Positions 1 through 7,884 of a stretch of 64,000 nucleotides of DNA are shown here, one piece after another. The translations under genes were made by a program, and so were the position numbers. Positions within the stretch are counted from its first letter, which is position 1, and the number at the start of each line of letters is the position of its first letter. The notes under the pieces are model-generated. The model was not told the origin of the DNA. It did no database searches and saw only the letters and a program-made list of their open reading frames with translations. This DNA comes from Aphanomyces cochlioides (lineage: Eukaryota; Oomycota; Saprolegniomycetes; Saprolegniales; Verrucalvaceae): NCBI GenBank assembly GCA_019828595.1, contig JAHQRK010000005.1, forward strand, positions 1,612,001-1,676,000, given 5' to 3'.

Positions 1-559
1 TCTTAATATTCATTTCTCAATAGTTTCTCCCCTTTTCCCTTTCCTCTTTTCATTTCTCCTTCTATTCCCTCTTTCCTTCTGTCTCATTCATCAGAACATT
101 TTCATAACAGTATAACAGTATAACAGTTATTTCTCTAAGTTCATAAAATTTCCCATAACAGTATAACAGTATAACAGTTGTTTCTCCATGTTCATAAAAT
201 TTCCCATAACAGTATAACAGTATAACAGTTGTTTCTCCATGTTCATAAAATTTTCCATAACAGTATAACAGTATAACATCACTTTCCAAAGATTCAAAAA
301 AATCTCATAACAGTATAACAGTATAACAGTCAATTCCAAATATTCCCTTATTTCTCTTTTTCCTTTCTTTCCCTCGTATCTCTCTTTATTCCCTATTTCC
401 CTTTCTCTCATTCACCAGAACATTCCCATAACAGTATAACAACATAACACCACTTTCCAAAGATTCAAAAAAATCTCATAACAGTATAACAGTATAACAG
501 TGAATTCCAAATATTCAAAAAAATAATCACAGGTGATTATTTTAATTAATTACATTTCC
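1..559. repeat. Left terminal inverted repeat of the polinton-like element (outer end cut by window edge)
   Basis: This stretch is the reverse complement of 17,178-17,736 with only scattered differences (for example one base in a C/T tract near position 35 and a few bases near 545). It is built from a tandem motif, ATAACAGTATAACAG, preceded by CAT and separated by short TTTCTCC/TTCATAAAATTT spacers, repeated about seven times between 100 and 500. The right copy continues with the same motif beyond 17,736 to about 17,850, so roughly 110 bp of the left end probably lies before position 1. The inner boundary cuts into the 3' end of the helicase gene. Small ORFs across it are repeats in translation and are not called. 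Confidence 0.9.
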
Positions 560-1834
560 ATAAATATCTTCTTGTTGATGGTAAATATTTCGAATGATAC
601 CGGTTTTAACATCAATAAATTTGATACGATCAGTAGTCCATTTATCAGTTTTAATATGAAAGTTCGTAAATATAAAGATATGCGGAGGTTTGATATTTAT
701 TTTTTTAGATTCGTATTTTCCAGAGTTTACCAATCCATTTTTTAGTTTTTCAACTGTGCTGTATTGAAGATAGTTTTCACTGTCTCTTGGTATATCGAGA
801 ATTACGACAGTTGGATCAGTTCCTTCTTCGCACATTTGGGCTAATTGAAAGTATATGTTGTCAGGTTTTCCTTCAATTAGAAGTACATCATACTTTGTAT
901 TAATATAACTACACGTATATGATTTACCATTATTTCCGTCTATGTCTTCCACTATGTAAATATTTCTTGGGTGCGGTTTAGTTTCACATATTTTCAAAAC
1001 AGTGTCTTGAAACATATTGTTTTGACTTCCCCATACAACTTTTGAATAGCTTTCTTTAATTTCATTTAACTTCTTTTGCTCGTGATAATGATTTATTGCT
1101 TTAATACTCTCTGTTTTCATAGTTATTTTTGGATATTTTTCGAAAAAGTCTCTTTTACTTAAATCAATGAAGTCATCAAAGTTAATTTCGTCTGCTTCAC
1201 ATATCTTTTTATAATATTTGGTTGTTCTATCATCATTATCAAGGTCGATACAATTACTTTTCTTAAATCCATTGTGTAAAATTACATGGTCAAATCCATT
1301 TTTCGATAATGTAATTCGATTAATAGAATTATTTAAAGACAGTTTAACAACATTGAAATTGTTTTCGATTTCAACTCCAATTTTCTTAATTTCTCGAATT
1401 TTTTCAAAATCAGATTTGATTTTATCGACAGGTGTTTTAGTAAAGAGAAGGACATTTCTGGATCCATGTTTTGACTCATTGAGTTTTACTCGTTTCATCC
1501 ATGATTCCATCAAATCTATCAACTCTGTGCTTTCCGAATTATTTAATTTTTCTGAATTTGATTGATCATCATTATTATATAGTGTCTTATCTTTATCGTC
1601 GATTGATTCATTATGCTTCATAATATCATCGTTCATTTCATTCATTTCATTCTTATTGCCACTATTGACATCTTGGACGATTAGAGGAGACATTGTATCG
1701 CTTGAGTTTTTTTCAGAAGTACCAGATATATTAGTAGCATTGATAGTTTTTTGCGAATTAATATGTTTATTACAATACTCTTTATCCTTGCTTAATTCAC
1801 ATTTTTTACCATTTGCTTTGATGAAGTTGCACAT
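542..1834 (-). CDS. Superfamily 3 helicase resembling CRESS-DNA Rep helicases, with N-terminal zinc knuckle
   Basis: 430 residues. The N-terminus has Cys2, Cys12, Cys21 and His24 spaced like a small zinc knuckle, then a Ser/Asn/Asp-rich linker (about 25-105). The C-terminal third is an SF3 ATPase: Walker A GNNGKS at 300-305, Walker B VVILDIPR at 343-350, motif C HIFIFTN at 385-391 and a probable arginine finger in TTDR (403). The order DIPR, then a Tyr, then VEKLKNG and SGKYES is the arrangement of CRESS-DNA virus Rep helicases (nanovirus, alphasatellite and circovirus type) more than of D5-like PLV helicases. I see no convincing HUH nuclease motifs (no HxQ/HxH) upstream. Presumably it unwinds the element during replication. 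The stop lies inside the terminal repeat, and a 25-bp upstream motif is shared with the gene at 15,472-15,903. Confidence 0.8.
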   Translation of the reverse strand: MCNFIKANGKKCELSKDKEYCNKHINSQKTINATNISGTSEKNSSDTMSPLIVQDVNSGNKNEMNEMNDDIMKHNESIDDKDKTLYNNDDQSNSEKLNNSESTELIDLMESWMKRVKLNESKHGSRNVLLFTKTPVDKIKSDFEKIREIKKIGVEIENNFNVVKLSLNNSINRITLSKNGFDHVILHNGFKKSNCIDLDNDDRTTKYYKKICEADEINFDDFIDLSKRDFFEKYPKITMKTESIKAINHYHEQKKLNEIKESYSKVVWGSQNNMFQDTVLKICETKPHPRNIYIVEDIDGNNGKSYTCSYINTKYDVLLIEGKPDNIYFQLAQMCEEGTDPTVVILDIPRDSENYLQYSTVEKLKNGLVNSGKYESKKINIKPPHIFIFTNFHIKTDKWTTDRIKFIDVKTGIIRNIYHQQEDIYGNVIN

Positions 1835-1855
1835 CGTTCTATATAAAGTTCTTAT

Positions 1856-1881
1856 CTATATACCTAATAATTCTTATCTCA
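1856..1881 (-). promoter_or_regulatory. Conserved upstream motif, copy 1 (candidate promoter)
   Basis: Sitting 22-48 bp upstream of the helicase start codon, it begins CTATATAC on the plus strand and ends AATTCTTATCTCA. It matches 15,913-15,937, upstream of another minus-strand gene, over its whole length apart from one extra C. The position and TATA-like core suggest a shared promoter for a co-regulated gene class. That role is inferred. Confidence 0.5.
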
Positions 1882-1933
1882 TGATTGAAAGTTTTTTTGT
1901 CCAAGCAAAAAAATAAATTGCTTGTAAAATGAA

Positions 1934-2110
1934 TTAATCTTCAGCAAGCAAAATATTCATAAATCGTTTACGCTCTCTGTAAAGAGCGGCTTTAGCTCGT
2001 TGATATTCTCTGTGTTCTGCATCGTATTTGTTTTGTTTCATTTTTTTGATTTCGCGGTTTTTGAGATAGTATTCTCGCATTTTAATTTTTAGAATTTCTT
2101 TATCAATCAT
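1934..2110 (-). CDS. Small charged helical protein (58 aa)
   Basis: A short ORF from ATG (2108-2110) to TAA (1934-1936) fills the gap between the helicase and the divergent gene at 2187. It is rich in Lys, Arg, Glu and Tyr (REYYLKNREIKK is typical) and should form one long helix. The composition resembles the basic KxYxKDxxxNNK repeats at the C-terminus of the GIY-YIG protein in this element. An A/T-rich TCTATATCTATATAAG segment lies between it and the divergent gene and could serve as promoter for both. Function unknown. It could be a nucleic-acid-binding accessory or a remnant of a larger nuclease. Confidence 0.5.
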   Translation of the reverse strand: MIDKEILKIKMREYYLKNREIKKMKQNKYDAEHREYQRAKAALYRERKRFMNILLAED

Positions 2111-2186
2111 TCTATATCTATATAAGAATGTATCAAAATCAAAAATTCTTTGCTTAAATTGAATGATAAATTTCTATAATATAGAG

Positions 2187-2504
2187 ATGGTCAAACTCAC
2201 TGCTAAAGTTTTACAAAATGATGATCGAAAGATCAAAATTTCAGTTGTTCGTAGTGATAGCCAGCCGATTCAATTGAAAGTCATCAAGAATTATGTAAAA
2301 AAGCTTATGGATCGCTATAACATTCAGAATGAAAATGATATTTACGTTCGAGGCGTTGGAGATATTGGATTTCTAACACTGAAATCATTGAAATCATCTA
2401 TTGATCATATGACCGAAGACCTTGATGATTATCTTCAAGATAGAGTAAAAGACGATACAAAATTTACCGAATTTTACAAAGCTGAATATGTACTGTTCAA
2501 ATAA
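2187..2504 (+). CDS. Uncharacterised PLV protein (105 aa)
   Basis: ORF of 105 codons from the ATG at 2187. An in-frame ATG at 2163 exists, but the TATA-like string TATAATATAG sits immediately before 2187, so the shorter form is preferred. The protein is soluble and mixed alpha/beta by appearance, with two sections: a basic first half (KVIKNYVKKLMDRY) and an acidic second half (SIDHMTEDLDDYLQDRVKDD). No signal peptide, membrane segment or cysteine motif. It lies between the replication helicase and the polymerase-like gene, so a replication-associated role is possible but unsupported. Confidence 0.6.
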   Translation: MVKLTAKVLQNDDRKIKISVVRSDSQPIQLKVIKNYVKKLMDRYNIQNENDIYVRGVGDIGFLTLKSLKSSIDHMTEDLDDYLQDRVKDDTKFTEFYKAEYVLFK

Positions 2505-2587
2505 ATCAATGAATATATTTTTTTGTATGTCAGTCATGTCAAAGAATTTTTAATCATGAGCGAAGAATTATATAAATATAAGCAACG

Positions 2588-3709
2588 ATGTCATTTCCAA
2601 ATTTTATTGTTTATTACAAAAACTCAAACAATATGTTCGAATCATTTAATTATGAAACGAAAGAGTTTAAGGTTTTAAATAAGATCAGTCTATCAGAAAT
2701 CAATAATTTTGAAATGTTTAAAGGATACGAAGCTTCTCACAATGGATTAAAGCAATATGCCGAAGATATCATTGTTTGGCGAAATGAGATATTAAATAGT
2801 AAAATCGTTTACAATAAATGCTCAAATGGTGGATTGATTTATCATCAAGATGGCGTTTATGACAATATTACTACTTATGATAAAAAGACATTCTATCCAT
2901 GTGAATTGGGAATCCAAATTAAAAATCTTGATCCATCTAAAAAATATGATATGGCATTTGAATTTCCAATAGAAGTTGGAACAATTGGCAATATCAATAA
3001 AATTCCAGAGAAAGGTTTTAGCTATGGCATTTATCACGTAAAAGTTGATTCGAATGGTGATGCACAATTTGATAAAATATTTGCGTATAGCAAAGATGAC
3101 CATTACACACATATTTCATTGAATTTCATCATTAATTACTATAATAAAAAATTAGGCGGTAAAGTCTCACTAACATTGCTTTGTAAAAAATGCTTGAGAT
3201 ACAAAAATAAAAATAAAATCATCAAATCACATACTATTTTTAATAAATGGTTTTTAGTTCTTCAACGACTTAAAACAAAATATCCAAAAAATAAGCTGGT
3301 TAAACGTCTTTTCTCATCGGCTTGGGGTCATTTACTCAATAAAAACATTGTTTTAAAGACTGATTCTGATATTGATAATATTGATTATGGAAGAACATTA
3401 GACGGAACGCATCAGTACTATCTAAACGATTTCGCAATACAATCGGATGGCACTGAGCTATACAAATTGATAGATGTAACCAAACCAATTTACAAATACC
3501 AATTTCGAATCAAACCATTTTTGACTTCTCATTGTCGTAAAATTATGGCTATGATAGCGTTAGAAAACATTGATAATGTCGTTAGAATTATGACTGACAG
3601 CATCACATTTAATAAAGAGATATCTGTAGATAAGTTTATGTTCATCAAGGAGGATGACAAATCAAATGTAAAAGCCGAGATTAAAGGCAACTCATTGATT
3701 GTTCTGTAA
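2588..3709 (+). CDS. Palm-only family-B DNA polymerase-like protein
   Basis: 373 residues. Three polymerase motifs are recognisable in order. Motif A is YDKKTFYP (97-104), with the metal-binding Asp98 and the Tyr of the usual SLYP box. Motif B is KRLFSSAWG (239-247), in the place of KxxxNSxYG. Motif C is TDS (336-338), after an RIKPFLTSHCR helix that corresponds to the stretch before motif C in protein-primed polymerases. Everything that should precede motif A is absent: no ExoI-III proofreading motifs and no terminal-protein region, where protein-primed PolB enzymes are usually around 1,000 residues. The reading frame is intact and begins cleanly after a TATATAAATATA box, so it is not an obvious decay product. 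Its 3' end overlaps that of the opposing integrase by 18 bp. The polymerase assignment rests on motifs; activity is unproven. Confidence 0.7.
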   Translation: MSFPNFIVYYKNSNNMFESFNYETKEFKVLNKISLSEINNFEMFKGYEASHNGLKQYAEDIIVWRNEILNSKIVYNKCSNGGLIYHQDGVYDNITTYDKKTFYPCELGIQIKNLDPSKKYDMAFEFPIEVGTIGNINKIPEKGFSYGIYHVKVDSNGDAQFDKIFAYSKDDHYTHISLNFIINYYNKKLGGKVSLTLLCKKCLRYKNKNKIIKSHTIFNKWFLVLQRLKTKYPKNKLVKRLFSSAWGHLLNKNIVLKTDSDIDNIDYGRTLDGTHQYYLNDFAIQSDGTELYKLIDVTKPIYKYQFRIKPFLTSHCRKIMAMIALENIDNVVRIMTDSITFNKEISVDKFMFIKEDDKSNVKAEIKGNSLIVL

Positions 3710-4554
3710 GCGTGAACTTCTACGATTTGTTTTGACCGGCAATAATTCGCTCTCAGCATAACTCACATTTGGTTTTTGATCAAGTATATATCTGACATTG
3801 TTAGGGTAGTAAACAACTCGTTTTATTTTTTTAGGATTCTTTAAATCATATCTATAATCTCCAGCTCTGAAGTTTAAAGTATTTTGTTTCTTTCCAAGAG
3901 CGGTTAATGGCACTTCTGATTTATAATAGACTTCATCGCCGACATTATACTTTGAATTTGTTTTGACTTCAGGAAATTCTATTTCATCAATGGATTGATC
4001 AGTTCGAATATTTCTGATTTTGTTTAAACTCTATCTCTAATAACCAGAATAGCATCAGTCCATTCTCGATAAGTTTTACCAGTTTTCACCTCCATTTGAT
4101 TAAGATATCCATTGAGCAAACGTCCTAATTCTAGATTTAATCTTTCCACATTCGCAAGTTGGTTATGTCTGTAAGGCTCAGCAACTCTATGAAGAATTGA
4201 ATGATCATACAAATATCGATGAAACACATCTTTGAATTCGGATCCATTGTCAGTTCGAATACTTGCCTTGGGATCTTTCAAGATACCTCTGTGAAATATG
4301 TTGAGCATAGCATCTAATACAGTCTGACTTTTTTTATTTTTCAATGGTTCTATATCAAAATGATTGCTCCAAACATCCACTATTACTAGTAAATATTTGA
4401 AGCCTTGCTTTGTTTTTGGCAGAAATAACAGATCAGCCATATAATTGTATCCGCTCATTGGTAGCGTATTTGCTTTTACTGAGTCATACTTGATCTTTTT
4501 AGGCTTTTTAGTGTATGTTTCATCTATCTTCAGTTTCTTGAGTAACGAATTCAT
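3692..4554 (-). pseudogene. Retroviral-type (rve) DDE integrase of the polinton-like element, one frameshift
   Basis: The first part (4,554 down to 4,024, 176 aa) carries the RNase-H-fold catalytic core: Asp41 (in MADLLFL), Asp102 (in RTDNGSEF) and Glu137 (in ANVERLN), with 34 residues between the last two, as in polinton/Maverick and retroviral integrases. It ends at a TAA inside GTTTAAAC. The rest, an SH3-like C-terminal domain with NVGDEV, FRAGDYR and VSYAESEL, continues in the -1 frame to 3,692. Only one frame change is needed. It could be an inactivating indel, an assembly error or, less likely, programmed slippage: UUUAAAC is a known slippery heptamer, but its phase here is not the canonical one. 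The integrase would insert the linear viral genome into host DNA. No N-terminal zinc domain is visible. Confidence 0.85.
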
Positions 4555-4629
4555 GACTGATTTCTATACTTTCATAATTATTTTACTAATTCTAAAAATG
4601 TTATTCAAGTCCTAATATAGTCCCACAAA

Positions 4630-5763
4630 ATGTTTCCAAGTTATAAAAATCTTCGAGATAAACGTGAAAAACTACAAGACTACTACGAACAAGTCAAGTA
4701 CGATCAAGAAGTCGAAGACATCAAGCGACAATACTACAAAAATGCTGATTGGGCTGATCAAAACTTAATTAATTTAAATGCTCCACAGAAACCAAATATG
4801 ATCAATCAAGAAGTTCAAGCCATGCCAATGATGGTTAGTAGTGAAGTACAAGCAACTCCAATTTTAACAAGTAATAAATTTGCGCCTTTAGATATTGAGA
4901 CTGAAGCAAAACCATTTCCAACATCACCAAAGCTGCCTAATTTAACGAATAAAACTGCTCGCGATAAAGTTATTAAATGGTATCAAACGGAAGCTTTTAA
5001 AGATTTGCTCGTAAGTAAAAAGATCAATCCATACTTAAAAACTGGATCAATTGATATGAATCATTACTTAGGTAAAGATGCAAAACTACTAAAGGCTCAA
5101 ACATCTTCTCCTATTTCTAAAGTAAAGATTCAGAATTATGATTGGCCTAAAACATTAGAAGTAATTGAAGGCGTTTTAGAGGATTTTAGTAAAGAACTAC
5201 AAACTGCTAATCAAATGAACAAACTTAATTTAGGAATGGGTTTTACAAAAGTTGTTTCAAAAAAAAAGTTACGCGGCCGCGGCTTAGTCGGGGGTAAATT
5301 TTATAATCTCGAAAAGGAATATTTGTACAAGCCTATTGGAGATAAATATATTCGCTTATCTGCTTTAGCTAAAGGATATCTTTCATTGCGATATCCATGC
5401 GGAAATACGGTATTTAAGCGTATCAAAATATCAAATGATCTGATTGATCTTATCAAGTCTTATGTGTTTGATAATAAAGTTGATTATGCTGCTTATGAAG
5501 TACTGTCTAACTCTGATCAAGCAATCTTTTATGATCTTTTAAAGTTATGCAAAGTCAATCAAACATTGAAAAAGCAAATTCACGATCCTAGAGAAGGATT
5601 AGACAAATATAAAGCCGAGTATGATAAACTTATTGGAGAACTGAAACTTGGAAATGATAATCAATCTATAAAGAAAGAATTGAAGAAGCTTTCGATTTAT
5701 TTGTATCAAAATGGTCAGATGAATGAAAACGATTTTAATAATGTAATGGTTCAGTTGATTTAA
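4630..5763 (+). CDS. Uncharacterised PLV protein with conserved-looking C-terminal GNDN/KKELK region
   Basis: 377 residues. The N-terminal 60 residues are highly charged and probably coiled coil (NLRDKREKLQDYYEQVKYDQ). A Pro/Ala/Met-rich low-complexity stretch follows. A compact C-terminal half contains LYKPIGDKYIRLSALAKGYL and, near the end, ELKLGNDNQSIKKELKKL followed by a hydrophobic helix. The arrangement of a charged N-terminus and an ELxxGNDNxxxxKEL tail resembles proteins I have seen in other polinton-like elements. Function unknown; a virion-internal or assembly role is only a guess. It diverges from the integrase with 75 bp between starts. A perfect 12-bp-arm hairpin lies 12 bp after its stop codon. 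Confidence 0.7.
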   Translation: MFPSYKNLRDKREKLQDYYEQVKYDQEVEDIKRQYYKNADWADQNLINLNAPQKPNMINQEVQAMPMMVSSEVQATPILTSNKFAPLDIETEAKPFPTSPKLPNLTNKTARDKVIKWYQTEAFKDLLVSKKINPYLKTGSIDMNHYLGKDAKLLKAQTSSPISKVKIQNYDWPKTLEVIEGVLEDFSKELQTANQMNKLNLGMGFTKVVSKKKLRGRGLVGGKFYNLEKEYLYKPIGDKYIRLSALAKGYLSLRYPCGNTVFKRIKISNDLIDLIKSYVFDNKVDYAAYEVLSNSDQAIFYDLLKLCKVNQTLKKQIHDPREGLDKYKAEYDKLIGELKLGNDNQSIKKELKKLSIYLYQNGQMNENDFNNVMVQLI

Positions 5764-5774
5764 ATTGGGTTTAG

Positions 5775-6180
5775 GTTTTACAGGTTTACAACCTGTAAAA
5801 CGTAAAAACGGGCAATCAGCATGAACGACAAAATAAACAAATTTGATTTTTTTGAGTCGTACCATATATCGGACGACTCGGTTTTTTTAGTCGTACCATA
5901 TATCGGACGACTCGGTTTTTTAAGACCGATGGGATTTCATCTTGCTCGTTTTTTTGAGTCAGGGAAGATTTAAAATCTTCCCATGCTCGTTTTTTTGAGT
6001 CAGCGATCTGGTTTTCAGTCATTGTCTGAAAACTTGAACCCGCTTATCTAGTTTTTTGGTGATTCTGAAATACATTAATTATGTACCTTGGATTTCTCAA
6101 ATAATTCTGGCTTTAGGTTTTGCTTCAGCAAAACATAAAGTCCAATGTCGCCATTAGCGACATTCGGATTCTTTAAATAA
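5775..6180. repeat. Intergenic hairpin cluster downstream of the 4,630-5,763 gene
   Basis: Non-coding. Perfect or near-perfect inverted repeats occur at 5,775-5,801 (12-bp arms, 3-nt loop), 5,854-5,879 and 5,889-5,912 (the same GAGTCGT/ACGACTC stem twice, each followed by GGTTTTTT), 5,962-5,982, about 6,117-6,134 (TTTTGCTTCAGCAAAA) and about 6,144-6,164. Several are followed by T runs. They could act as RNA 3'-end signals, as hairpins do in mimivirus transcripts, or as DNA structures. The TTTTGCTTCAGCAAAA stem recurs near 13,895 and, with one extra T, near 14,433. Confidence 0.7.
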
Positions 6181-6266
6181 TTCTGGTGATTCCCAACACC
6201 GTAATTATCGTACTTCGGATTCTCCGAAAAACTAAAAATAAAATCAATCGTATAAATATACTCACA

Positions 6267-6452
6267 ATGAAATTATTCAATACAAAGCGACCGTTAAATG
6301 ATTATAACAAAAAAAGTAAAGAAAACGAAGCTAAACTCATTGAAACAATGGAAAATTTAGTTATTGAACATAAACCGACCGAATCGGTTAAGCGATCTAA
6401 GAAACCTTTCACAAACTACAAACCGAAAAAACCAGCGACGTTTAGTCTCTGA
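6267..6452 (+). CDS. Small basic protein (61 aa)
   Basis: The ATG at 6,267 follows GTATAAATATACTCACA, a TATA-like box at typical distance. In-frame codons run further upstream, but the hairpin region there argues for this start. The product is very basic (repeated Lys, KRSKKPFTNYKPKKP at the C-terminus) with no hydrophobic segment. It could be a DNA-condensing or nuclear-targeted virion peptide, but nothing diagnostic is present. It precedes a second probable virion protein by 60 bp on the same strand. Confidence 0.45.
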   Translation: MKLFNTKRPLNDYNKKSKENEAKLIETMENLVIEHKPTESVKRSKKPFTNYKPKKPATFSL

Positions 6453-6512
6453 ATTATTTAATTTCTGAATTATTATCTTCATGAGTTATATAAGATACAT
6501 AAAATATATAAT

Positions 6513-7007
6513 ATGACTAAAGTTGAAGGAAACTACAAAATTGTGAAAGTTGGAGATATTAGCAAATCAAAACTGAAACGAGCTTTAAATGGCGGAATGA
6601 TAACTTTAACCAAAGAGGAATTAAAAGGTGATAAATCATTAGTACTGCATCCCGAGAACGCAAAAAAATTAATGACGGCACAAAAAGCTGGTAAGGGAAC
6701 TCGATTGAATATTTCTCATGGGGAAATACATCACGATCTGAAACATTTGTCTGGTGGTTCATTTTGGAGTACCCTGAAAGACGGACTGAGTACAGCATGG
6801 AGCTATGTAAAACCAGTTGTTAGTGGAATCGGTGATGCGATTGCCTACTCTAATCCCGAATTGGTTGGTTTAAGGGAAGGGGTACGCAAATTAACAGGAG
6901 TGGGTCTAAAGCCTGTTAAAGGCAGCGAAGCTGCTAAGGAGAAAATGAAATTAGTTCGTGCTAAAAGACTCGGAAAAAAGAAAGGCGCATCTTTTATCTT
7001 ATCTTAA
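6513..7007 (+). CDS. Probable virion-associated basic protein with amphipathic segment
   Basis: 164 residues. The first half has repeated KxLKRALNGGMITLTKEEL and NAKKLMTAQKAGKGTRLN segments. The middle has a Gly-Gly-Ser-Phe-Trp stretch (SGGSFWSTLKDGLSTAWSYV) that would form an amphipathic helix. The tail is Lys/Arg-rich (RAKRLGKKKG). This layout resembles small capsid-internal or membrane-active proteins of polinton-like viruses and adenovirus pVI/pX-like proteins, by general character and not by a diagnostic motif. The start follows a TATATAATATG context. It is the last plus-strand gene before the oppositely oriented GIY-YIG gene. Confidence 0.5.
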   Translation: MTKVEGNYKIVKVGDISKSKLKRALNGGMITLTKEELKGDKSLVLHPENAKKLMTAQKAGKGTRLNISHGEIHHDLKHLSGGSFWSTLKDGLSTAWSYVKPVVSGIGDAIAYSNPELVGLREGVRKLTGVGLKPVKGSEAAKEKMKLVRAKRLGKKKGASFILS

Positions 7008-7034
7008 GATACAAAAAAATATAGGTTGGATAAA

Positions 7035-7646
7035 TTAGTTTGAATTGATAAATCCTTGATGCTTGATGGATTTAAAATGTCGTAATTTGTGCGATTTTCT
7101 CACTAAACTTCCGCATTCGCAAGTGAATTTTTCTTTGTTCCTCTCATAAATTTTGACTTTGTTATTTTCGTGGTAATCTTTATGATATTGTTTAATTGAT
7201 GCTTTATTCGCATTTCTGTAATCTTTTTGATATTGTTTAATTGATTCTTTGTTATCTTTGTAGTAATCTTTTTTATTTTGTTTAATTTGCTCTTTGGCTA
7301 ATGGTTGAAATGATTTATATTTATTAATTGCTTTTAATTTATTGATCCATAATTGCTCTTTGGTTAATAAATGATATTTATCACATACTTGATATTCTTT
7401 AATGAGTATCATTTTAAAATTTTCAATACCATGCTCTCGAAAATATGGCCAAATTGCAATGCAGTTACCTCTTTTTCCATCCGCCCATTCATTAAAATGA
7501 CGTTTATGCTCCTGCCATCTATTTCTCAAAGAATTAAATGTCGAGCCTACGTAACAAATGTTACTTTGTGTATGAATGATTCGATATATTCTACCTGTTT
7601 TCAAATGAGTCATTTGTTTCATTATATTACTAAATCCTTCTATCAA
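7035..7646 (-). CDS. GIY-YIG endonuclease with basic repeats and C-terminal zinc finger
   Basis: 203 residues. The GIY-YIG nuclease fold is at the N-terminus: GRIYRI (18-23) and CYVGST (31-36), followed by the catalytic-type Arg in NSLRNRWQEH (about 41-43). After about residue 115 there are four imperfect repeats of K-x-Y-x-K-D-Y (KQNKKDYYKDNKE, KQYQKDYRNANK and so on), common as DNA-binding spacers in giant-virus GIY-YIG proteins. The end has CECGS...HKLRHFKSIKH, a likely C2H2-like finger. It would make site-specific DNA breaks and could be a homing-type passenger or a recombination/repair factor. Downstream Met codons (residues 9 and 12) are alternative starts. Confidence 0.85.
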   Translation of the reverse strand: MIEGFSNIMKQMTHLKTGRIYRIIHTQSNICYVGSTFNSLRNRWQEHKRHFNEWADGKRGNCIAIWPYFREHGIENFKMILIKEYQVCDKYHLLTKEQLWINKLKAINKYKSFQPLAKEQIKQNKKDYYKDNKESIKQYQKDYRNANKASIKQYHKDYHENNKVKIYERNKEKFTCECGSLVRKSHKLRHFKSIKHQGFINSN

Positions 7647-7663
7647 TTTAGAATTTTTTTAGA

Positions 7664-7835
7664 CGGCTCAATTCCGAGCCATATCAAAAATAAACTTATT
7701 ATGTAAATTTGCTAAAGTCTACCGAACCGACATAATAAAAAAATGTAATTGACGAGAAGGTTTTGTTTTGCTGTTCCAGCAAAACTTTAAACCCAACTCC
7801 ATTTTTTTGACATGGGTGGAAATGTCCCCATGTCA
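7664..7835. repeat. Hairpins in the divergent intergenic region between GIY-YIG and zinc-finger genes
   Basis: Inverted repeats at 7,664-7,679 (GGCTCAATTCCGAGCC), about 7,766-7,786 (GTTTTGCTGTTCCAGCAAAAC) and 7,808-7,835 (TGACATGGG against CCCCATGTCA). Unlike the other clusters, these sit upstream of two divergent genes, so a purely 3'-end role does not explain them. Confidence 0.6.
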
Positions 7836-7884
7836 AATATAGAGAATGTTTTTCAATTTTCACTTAATAGAAAAATCTGAAGAA

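Noticed and set aside
123..210. Possible degenerate HUH nuclease motifs in the helicase protein (residues 123-210, YYKK)
   Set aside because: Only a YxxK-like string is present; there is no HxH/HxQ motif, so an HUH domain is not supported. Coordinates given are residues of the 542-1,834 product.
62..411. Two open frames in the left terminal repeat (and their twins at 17,326-17,675)
   Set aside because: They are translations of the tandem ATAACAGTATAACAG repeat (LLYCYGKFYEHGETTVI... periodicity) and appear identically in both terminal repeats. No coding signal.
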